DNA from: Pseudomonas oryzihabitans
GTDB taxonomy: Bacteria > Pseudomonadota > Gammaproteobacteria > Pseudomonadales > Pseudomonadaceae
DNA: 64,000 nucleotides
Direction of reading: 5' to 3'
NCBI RefSeq assembly: GCF_014522265.1
Contig: NZ_CP017024.1
Coordinates: 2,074,001 to 2,138,000, forward strand
The notes below the pieces were generated by a model, which saw only the letters and a list, made by a program, of their open reading frames with translations, searched no databases and had not been told where the DNA came from. Made by a program: the position numbers and the translations under genes. Shown here in pieces: positions 58,344 to 64,000 of the stretch. How positions within the stretch are numbered: the stretch's first letter is position 1; every line of letters starts with the position of its first letter.

Positions 58344-59366
58344 TTAGTAGCGTGACTCGCCTTCCAGGCTGGCCAGGATGTGCCGGTAACTGGCCATCCG
58401 CTGCGGATGGATGTCACCGCGCTCCAGGGCCGCGAGCAGGGCGCAGCCGGGTTCGCGCTCGTGCTTGCAGTCGCGGAAGCGGCAGTGGCCGAGGTAGTCG
58501 CCGAATTCCTTGAAGCCGGCTTCGACGTCGTCACGGCTGACGTGGCTGAGGCCGAATTCGCGGATGCCAGGCGAGTCGATCAGATCGCCGCCATCGGGAA
58601 AGTGGAAGAGCCGGGCGGTGGTGGTGGTGTGGGTGCCCTTGTTGGTCAGCTCGGACAGCGGCCCGACGCGGGTATCGACGCCCGGCAGCAGGGCGTTCAC
58701 CAGCGATGACTTGCCCACCCCCGATTGACCGACGAAGACACTGACGTGCTCGTCCAGCTCGCTCTTGAGCTGGTCCATGCTCAGGCCGTTGTGGGCCGAG
58801 ACTTCCAGCAGCGGATAGTCCAGCTCGCGGTAGACGCCCAGCAGCTCGTCCAGCGCCGGGCCGTTGTGCGCGTCGATCAGGTCGGCCTTGTTGAGCAGCA
58901 GCAACGGCTGGATGCCGGCATGCTCGGCGGCCACCAGGTAGCGATCGATAAGGTTGGCGTGAGGCGTGGGCAGCGGGGCGAAGACGATCACCAGGCGGTC
59001 GACGTTGGCCGCCACCGGCTTGAGCAGACCGCGCATGTCCGGCCGGCAGATCTCCGAACGCCGCGGCAACTGAGCGACGATGACGCCGTTGCCCTGGAGG
59101 CTGGGACGAAACACCACCCGGTCGCCGGTGACCAGGGTCGGCAGGTTGGCGCGCAGGTGACAGCGTTGCAGCTGGCCTTCGTCATCCTCGACCTCCACCT
59201 GAACGCCGAAGTGGGCGATCACCAGGCCTTGTTGCTCCGGTCCCAGATCGCCGCCTTCGAGTTCGTCGATCAGCTTGGATTCGCGCTTTTCCGCGCGGGC
59301 GGCGCGTTCGGTCTGGATTTTTTCGATCCGCCAGCTCTGGCGACGGGTCAGGTGGCGTTTGGCCAT
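58344..59366 (-). CDS. rsgA: Ribosome small-subunit-dependent GTPase RsgA
   Basis: The 340-aa GTPase has an OB-fold, a circularly permuted G domain (G4 LLNKADLID before G1 [12 protein letters not shown]) and a zinc-binding tail ([14 protein letters not shown]). It checks late 30S subunit maturation. The ATG at 59366 ([18 protein letters not shown]) is typical. It is divergent from the methyltransferase that precedes orn. Confidence 0.97.
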   Translation of the reverse strand: MAKRHLTRRQSWRIEKIQTERAARAEKRESKLIDELEGGDLGPEQQGLVIAHFGVQVEVEDDEGQLQRCHLRANLPTLVTGDRVVFRPSLQGNGVIVAQLPRRSEICRPDMRGLLKPVAANVDRLVIVFAPLPTPHANLIDRYLVAAEHAGIQPLLLLNKADLIDAHNGPALDELLGVYRELDYPLLEVSAHNGLSMDQLKSELDEHVSVFVGQSGVGKSSLVNALLPGVDTRVGPLSELTNKGTHTTTTARLFHFPDGGDLIDSPGIREFGLSHVSRDDVEAGFKEFGDYLGHCRFRDCKHEREPGCALLAALERGDIHPQRMASYRHILASLEGESRY

Positions 59367-59460
59367 GGGATATCCGCGGGTTTCAGGACCGCTGAGTCTA
59401 GCATTGGCCGCCTCTCGCGGATTACCTAAACTTGGCGTACCTCGTCGCTCCGGAGCCCCC

Positions 59461-60231
59461 ATGCTGGCCCATCTCGCCTCGCGCTATCCGCTGTTGCTGG
59501 CCGTGCTGGTGCAACTGGCCGCCCTGGTGGTCGCCGTCGTCGGCATCCGCCTGTGGGCCGGCTTCGCCGGCCAGCGCCCCTCGCTGCTGGCGCTGGTCTG
59601 CCTGCAGGCGGTACTGGCGGCCCTGCTGGGCGAGCTGCTGGGACTCGCCCGCTGGTGGGTGTTCATCAATGTGCTGTTCGCCCCGGCGCTCTACCTGGTC
59701 AGCGGTCGCGGGCTCTCGGCGGGCATCGCCGCGCTCGGCTTCCTGCTGCTCCTGCTGCTGAACTGGAACAGTCTGCGCGAGCGGGTACCGCTCTATCTCA
59801 CCGGGCGCCAGACCCGCGAGCGGCTGGCCGAATTGCTCGCCGAGCGCGAGCCGACCTTTCGCTTCGTCGACCTCGGCTGTGGCCTGGGCGATACCCTGGT
59901 CGATCTGTCCCGGCGCTTTCCCCAGGCCAGCTTCATCGGGGTGGAGACGGCGCCGCTGAGTTTCGCCCTGGCCTGGCTGCGCTGCCTGCCGCGGCGCAAT
60001 TGCCAGGTGCGCTATCGCGATCTCTGGCGGGTGCAGCTGGGCGAGTTCGACGTCGTCTACTGCTTTCTCTCGCCGGCGCCCATGCCACGCCTGGGCGACA
60101 AGGCCCGCACGGAACAGCGGGCCGGCAGCTGGCTGATCAGCAACACCTTCGAGATTCCCGACCAGCCCGCGGATCAGGTGCTGGAGGTAGGCGACCTGCG
60201 TGGCAGCCGGCTGCTGCTCTGGCGCCGGTAG
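59461..60231 (+). CDS. Membrane-anchored class I SAM methyltransferase
   Basis: The 256-aa protein has about four N-terminal hydrophobic segments (residues 8-105) and then a compact SAM-binding domain with [15 protein letters not shown] (motif I) and [15 protein letters not shown]. The fusion of a membrane anchor to a methyltransferase suggests a lipid or membrane-bound target; none can be named. The ATG at 59461 is the most likely start. It is 50 bp before orn. Confidence 0.75.
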   Translation: MLAHLASRYPLLLAVLVQLAALVVAVVGIRLWAGFAGQRPSLLALVCLQAVLAALLGELLGLARWWVFINVLFAPALYLVSGRGLSAGIAALGFLLLLLLNWNSLRERVPLYLTGRQTRERLAELLAEREPTFRFVDLGCGLGDTLVDLSRRFPQASFIGVETAPLSFALAWLRCLPRRNCQVRYRDLWRVQLGEFDVVYCFLSPAPMPRLGDKARTEQRAGSWLISNTFEIPDQPADQVLEVGDLRGSRLLLWRR

Positions 60232-60281
60232 GTACGCGGCAGGCGCGCTGCTACACTGGTGCCATCATCAAGGAGTTCACC

Positions 60282-60830
60282 ATGACCGCCCCCAATCCGC
60301 AGCACCTGATCTGGATCGACCTGGAAATGACCGGCCTGGATCCGGATCGGGACGTGATCATCGAGATGGCCACCATCGTCACCGACAGCGATCTCAATGT
60401 GCTGGCCGAAGGCCCGGTGCTGGCCATCCACCAGTCGGACGAGATCCTGGCCGGCATGGACGAGTGGAACACCCGCCAGCACGGCGGCTCGGGGCTGACT
60501 CAGCGGGTGCGCGAGAGCACCGTCGACACCGCCCAGGCCGAGGCCCTGACCCTGGAATTCCTGCAGCAGTGGGTGCCCAAGGGCAAGTCGCCGATCTGCG
60601 GCAACAGCATCTGCCAGGATCGCCGCTTCCTCTATCGCCGCATGCCGAAGCTGGAAGCCTATTTCCACTACCGCAACCTGGACGTCTCCACCCTCAAGGA
60701 ACTGGCCGCGCGTTGGGCGCCCCATGTGCGTGATGGCGTGAAGAAGAGCGGCAGCCACCTGGCGCTGGACGACATCCGCGATTCCATCGCCGAGCTGCGG
60801 CACTATCGCGAGCACTTCATCAAGGTCTGA
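60282..60830 (+). CDS. orn: Oligoribonuclease
   Basis: The 182-aa 3'-5' exonuclease of the DEDDh class degrades short RNA oligomers, including pGpG from c-di-GMP turnover. D12 and E14 lie in [24 protein letters not shown] is present, and the late His/Asp pair is in [20 protein letters not shown] lies 8-9 nt before the ATG. It is followed after 13 bp by a TRIC-type gene. Confidence 0.97.
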   Translation: MTAPNPQHLIWIDLEMTGLDPDRDVIIEMATIVTDSDLNVLAEGPVLAIHQSDEILAGMDEWNTRQHGGSGLTQRVRESTVDTAQAEALTLEFLQQWVPKGKSPICGNSICQDRRFLYRRMPKLEAYFHYRNLDVSTLKELAARWAPHVRDGVKKSGSHLALDDIRDSIAELRHYREHFIKV

Positions 60831-60843
60831 CGGCCACCCGTCC

Positions 60844-61461
60844 GTGCTGCTGTCCATCCTCTATCTGGTCGCGATCACCGCCGAGGCCATGACCGGCGCC
60901 CTGTCCGCAGGCCGCCGCGGCATGGACCTGTTCGGCGTGGCGCTGATCGCCAGCGTCACCGCCCTGGGCGGCGGCTCGGTGCGCGACGTCCTGCTGGGGC
61001 ACTATCCGCTGGGCTGGGTAAAGCACCCGGAGTACCTCGCGCTCACCGTCGGCGCGGGCCTCGCCACCGTGGCCATCGCGCGGGTCATGCGCTATCTGCG
61101 CCGGCTGTTCCTGGTGCTCGACGCCCTGGGCCTGGTGGCCTTTACCGTGATCGGCTGCCAGGTGGCCCTGGAGATGGGCCTGAGTCCGGCCATCGTCATC
61201 GTCAGCGGCACCCTCACCGGCACCTGCGGTGGCATCCTGCGCGACATCCTCTGCAACGACGTACCCCTGATCCTCCGGCGCGAGCTCTATGCCAGCGTGG
61301 CGGTACTCTCTGCCGGCTGCTACCTGCTCTGCCGCCCGTGGCTCGGCGAAGAGCAGGCGCTGCTCATCACCCTGGCCGCGGGGTTGCTGCTGCGCCTGCT
61401 GGCGTTGAGATTCAACTGGCAGATGCCGACCTTCACCTATCCGGACGATCCTCACGGTTGA
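60844..61461 (+). CDS. TRIC/UPF0126-family membrane protein
   Basis: The 205-aa protein begins at a GTG. It has seven hydrophobic segments arranged as two UPF0126 repeats: GALSAGRRGMDLFGV...GGGSVRDVLLG and then GTLTGTCGGILRDIL. Glycine-rich loops are typical of trimeric intracellular cation channel homologues; one member transports glycine. Probably co-transcribed with orn. Confidence 0.88.
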   Translation: MLLSILYLVAITAEAMTGALSAGRRGMDLFGVALIASVTALGGGSVRDVLLGHYPLGWVKHPEYLALTVGAGLATVAIARVMRYLRRLFLVLDALGLVAFTVIGCQVALEMGLSPAIVIVSGTLTGTCGGILRDILCNDVPLILRRELYASVAVLSAGCYLLCRPWLGEEQALLITLAAGLLLRLLALRFNWQMPTFTYPDDPHG

Positions 61462-61558
61462 GGCAGTGAGAAATTGCGTGGTATCGCCCTGAAAGGCTTG
61501 TCCTAGAGCCTTTTGTGCGGCATTTTTCAGGCCCCAATTACCGATAGGGAGATCGGTC

Positions 61559-63427
61559 ATGTCTGGAAAGCCTGCTGCTCGCCTGGGCGACGCCGTCGCC
61601 TGCCCCCAATGCGGTACCACCGCCCTGGTCCAGGGCTCCACCGATGTCGCTTTCGATGGCCTGCCCGCCGCCGCCCTCGGCCATGCCTGCAGCTGTGGCG
61701 CCGCCCTGAGCGCCGCGGTCATCCCCACCGTCCTGATCAACGGCCGGCCTGCGGCGGTGCTCGGCAGCCTTACCAGCCATGGCGGCGTGGTGATCGGCGG
61801 CTCGGGCAGCGTCATCATCGGCCTGGACGCCGGCGGCGCGCCCAAGGGCGCCTGCGCAAGCCATGCAGGCACTACCGGCCTGGCACCGGGGCAGGGCAAG
61901 CCTTCGGCACTGCGCTCCCGGGAGCGACGGGATATCGAGGAGCCTGCCAGCCACCCGGAGAGCGCACCCGTTGCCAGGGATGAAGTCGCCGAACAGGCGG
62001 AGCGCCCGCTAGAACAGCGCATCACCCTGCGCATCGGCGTCTTCTTCGACGGCACCGGCAACAACCTCTTCAATGCCGCCACCGGTGCGGCTTGTCGGGC
62101 GGAAACCCAAGGGTTTGATGCCGATCAAGCCGAGAGCATCGCTCGTCACTGCCAGGCGTTCATGCGCGATCCGGATAGCAGTTATGCCAATGCCGATACG
62201 AACATCGTGCGGTTGTATCGGCTCTATCAAGACGATACTCAGCGTGCCGTCGAGCAGGATGAAAAGTCAGCGGCTATTCCGGTGTATATAGAAGGTATCG
62301 GCACTCGAGCCGGGCAACCTGATAGCGCCTTGTCCATGGGGACGGGCTTGGGTGCTAGTGGTGTGCTGAGTTGTGTTCAGACGTTTCCAATCGCGTTCGG
62401 TGAGCGCTACGATCAATTCAAGCGCATCAACCCCGATGTCGTGGTTGATGCCATCAAGTTCGATGTTTTTGGCTTTAGTCGCGGCGCCGCGGCCGCACGC
62501 CACTTCGCCAACGAGGTGCTCAAGGCCGGCGGCGGTATTGCTGCGACGGGTTTGGCTAAGTGCTTTTCGTGGCAGAGCGCTAAGGTCAGGCTCAACTTCA
62601 TCGGGCTGTTCGATACCGTAACGGCGGTAGCAGACCCCAGGCGTGGCGACTTTACCCCGACTGATATCACCAACCCTGGCGTCAATCTCTATCTGCCTTC
62701 AGGGTGTGCAGACAAGGTGGTGCACCTGGTCGCCCGTGACGAGCACCGGCGCAACTTCGCCCTCACCAGTGTCGCGCCTCAGCATCAAGAGATCGCCCTA
62801 CCAGGCGCCCATGCCGACCTGGGTGGTGGCTATACTTCCGAGATGACCGAGCGCCTGCTCTTGACGCGACCGCACGCCTCGCGAGAGCGCTATGGCACCG
62901 ATAGCCAGGCGGCCTGGAGCTATCGCCAAGCCCAGCGTGAGCTGGCGCAGTTGCAACGAGAGCCCTGGTACGACCCAGGTGCCACTACATTGGCAATCGA
63001 CACCTGGCGTAATAACTTGCCACGTCCCCGCGGCGAGCTGCCGGAAACCGAGGTGATCGCCGCGATTCGCCTGGAACGTCAGGTGCGCGGTGAGCTGTCC
63101 TTGGTTTACTTGCATGTGATGCATCGTCTAGCTGTTGCTCATGGTGTAGTCCTTTCCCCGATTCCTAGGTCGGCAGACTTGGCAATTCCTGATGATTTAC
63201 AAGGTGTCGCGGCTAAGCTGCAAGCCAACGCTCAGGGTGTTCCCCTACATATCGACCAAGCCGAAGCCCGGCTGCTGTTCAGTCGTTATGTGCATCTTTC
63301 CGCGCACTGGAACGCGCTATTGGGTAAAGACCTCAGCAACCTTGGCATCTTCTTCGTCAACGCTCCCACGGCCACTGGTCGGCGCAACGTCTATCCCAAC
63401 CGCCCACAGCCAGGCTATCCCGAATGA
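61559..63427 (+). CDS. PAAR-DUF2235 T6SS effector (Tle-type phospholipase)
   Basis: The 622-aa product has an N-terminal PAAR tip domain (residues 1-90) with candidate metal ligands C15, C18, H42, C44, C46 and H74. A DUF2235 alpha/beta-hydrolase domain follows: RIGVFFDGTGNN (about 160), the nucleophile elbow GFSRGAA with S307, and GAHADLGGGY (about 416-425) with D420. This architecture fits a T6SS-delivered Tle-type lipase. Base use becomes less GC-rich from about 62.1 kb. It overlaps the following lipoprotein gene by ATGA. No vgrG is seen in the window. Confidence 0.88.
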   Translation: MSGKPAARLGDAVACPQCGTTALVQGSTDVAFDGLPAAALGHACSCGAALSAAVIPTVLINGRPAAVLGSLTSHGGVVIGGSGSVIIGLDAGGAPKGACASHAGTTGLAPGQGKPSALRSRERRDIEEPASHPESAPVARDEVAEQAERPLEQRITLRIGVFFDGTGNNLFNAATGAACRAETQGFDADQAESIARHCQAFMRDPDSSYANADTNIVRLYRLYQDDTQRAVEQDEKSAAIPVYIEGIGTRAGQPDSALSMGTGLGASGVLSCVQTFPIAFGERYDQFKRINPDVVVDAIKFDVFGFSRGAAAARHFANEVLKAGGGIAATGLAKCFSWQSAKVRLNFIGLFDTVTAVADPRRGDFTPTDITNPGVNLYLPSGCADKVVHLVARDEHRRNFALTSVAPQHQEIALPGAHADLGGGYTSEMTERLLLTRPHASRERYGTDSQAAWSYRQAQRELAQLQREPWYDPGATTLAIDTWRNNLPRPRGELPETEVIAAIRLERQVRGELSLVYLHVMHRLAVAHGVVLSPIPRSADLAIPDDLQGVAAKLQANAQGVPLHIDQAEARLLFSRYVHLSAHWNALLGKDLSNLGIFFVNAPTATGRRNVYPNRPQPGYPE

Positions 63428-64000
63428 GCCGTTGGCTGCTGTGCCTTATCCTTATGCTTGGCCTGGTTGGCTGCCAAACCAATGCCACGCCCAAACCCAA
63501 GCTGCCCTATGACGCCTGGTACCTGGGTTTTCTGGCACCCAACTACATGCAGGTCTGGCTGGAACTGGCCAATGTCAGTGACATCGACGGTCGCTTTTTT
63601 CCCAATGCTATGGGCGGGGTAGTTGCCATGGGGCAGCCAGCGAGTCTGTCAGCTACCGCCAAGGGCTGGCCTAGGAGAGTCGGTTCGGGCAAAGGCCGCT
63701 ACATGACCGGGCTGGGTCTGCCTTATATGATCGCTGTGCGCTGGCAATCTCTGGTCGAGCCCCAAACCTATCAGGCGGTATTCGCCATTCCCGTCTGGGC
63801 GCGGGATAAAATGCTCGAACGCCTACCAGCAGAGTGCCCCGTCAGTGGTCGCACTTCGGATTACCGCAAGGACCTCACCCTAGGCCTAGCCCCGGGCGGT
63901 GTGGTCAAGGTTTGGATCATGGGGCCGTGCCTGGACCCCATTGAGGTCTTGACTCTGCAAGCCGAGGTCGAGCCTAAAGGGCCTGATCAGGGCCGTATGA
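63424..64000 (+). CDS. DUF2931-family lipoprotein, probable immunity protein, 3'-partial
   Basis: The open frame starts in the effector's stop (ATGA) and runs off the window (at least 192 codons). It has a lipoprotein signal with lipobox LVGC at about residues 14-17. A beta-rich domain follows with YDAWYLGFLAPNYMQVWLE, typical of DUF2931. Lipid-anchored DUF2931 proteins often sit next to DUF2235 effectors and neutralise them in the periplasm. Direct overlap and shared base use support that role. Confidence 0.78.
   Translation, partial: MSRWLLCLILMLGLVGCQTNATPKPKLPYDAWYLGFLAPNYMQVWLELANVSDIDGRFFPNAMGGVVAMGQPASLSATAKGWPRRVGSGKGRYMTGLGLPYMIAVRWQSLVEPQTYQAVFAIPVWARDKMLERLPAECPVSGRTSDYRKDLTLGLAPGGVVKVWIMGPCLDPIEVLTLQAEVEPKGPDQGRM

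Overview
The window reads as one chromosomal stretch of a GC-rich Pseudomonas, most like the P. oryzihabitans/psychrotolerans branch. Codon use is uniformly GC-rich. From memory, gene order follows P. aeruginosa PAO1 in three blocks: oprG, zinc genes, nrdR-rib genes, dxs-ispA-xseB (about PA4042-PA4070); ppa, DedA, aldehyde dehydrogenase with its activator, mpl, ubiX (about PA4019-PA4031); and serB, fimX, psd, rhdA, motAB, rsgA, orn (about PA4951-PA4962). No rRNA, tRNA, CRISPR array or intact IS was seen. A type VI secretion (T6SS) effector gene and a candidate immunity gene close the right edge.

Layout. 1-4.1 kb: a broken FUSC-family gene and two nucleotide-sugar/epimerase-like genes. 4.1-8.1 kb: OmpW porin with an ANR-like box, then a probably Zur-controlled zinc cluster (ZrgA-like protein, ABC ATPase, FtsX permease, DUF3299 protein). 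8-10.7 kb: small unknown protein, CnoX/YbbN-type thioredoxin, methyltransferase, YbaY lipoprotein. 10.8-18.5 kb: riboflavin operon region (nrdR-ribD, FMN riboswitch, ribE, ribBA, ribH, nusB, thiL, pgpA, protease, ribA). 18.5-21.7 kb: xseB-ispA-dxs on the minus strand. 21.8-23.5 kb: ilvA behind an Ile/Thr-rich leader peptide and a complete attenuator. 23.5-24.1 kb: tandem array of about 196-bp units. 24.1-34.7 kb: DUF748 protein, ppa, mtfA, DedA, alcohol and aldehyde dehydrogenases, a divergent sigma-54 activator, a MITE-like element, a SLAC1-type transporter and a secreted-repeat protein. 34.9-43.6 kb: mpl-ubiX-lipoprotein, MocR regulator, an unlisted 42-aa membrane protein, YbaK, vapBC with a perfect operator palindrome, sdaA, a LysR regulator, a second repeat array and an SDR protein. 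43.7-55.4 kb: MORN-repeat/caspase-like peptidase with an AhpA-like membrane protein, serB, and a run HDOD-rhdA-psd-PilZ-like-fimX. 55.5-64 kb: motAB, nitroreductase, rsgA, methyltransferase, orn, TRIC-type channel, PAAR-DUF2235 effector and DUF2931 lipoprotein.

Four otherwise well-conserved genes (the FUSC gene, pgpA, fimX, motA) each carry one apparent single-base loss inside a G or C run. The shared pattern points to homopolymer undercalling in the assembly rather than to four real knock-outs.

The most informative non-coding signals are the ilvA attenuator (21804-21906); the FMN riboswitch whose expression platform appears to occlude the ribosome site of a 16-codon leader ORF that overlaps the ribE start; the sigma-54 promoter with three operator repeats between the aldehyde dehydrogenase and its activator; and a 19-bp perfect inverted repeat at the serB/fimX junction. 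All family assignments come from reading the sequence; no database search was run.
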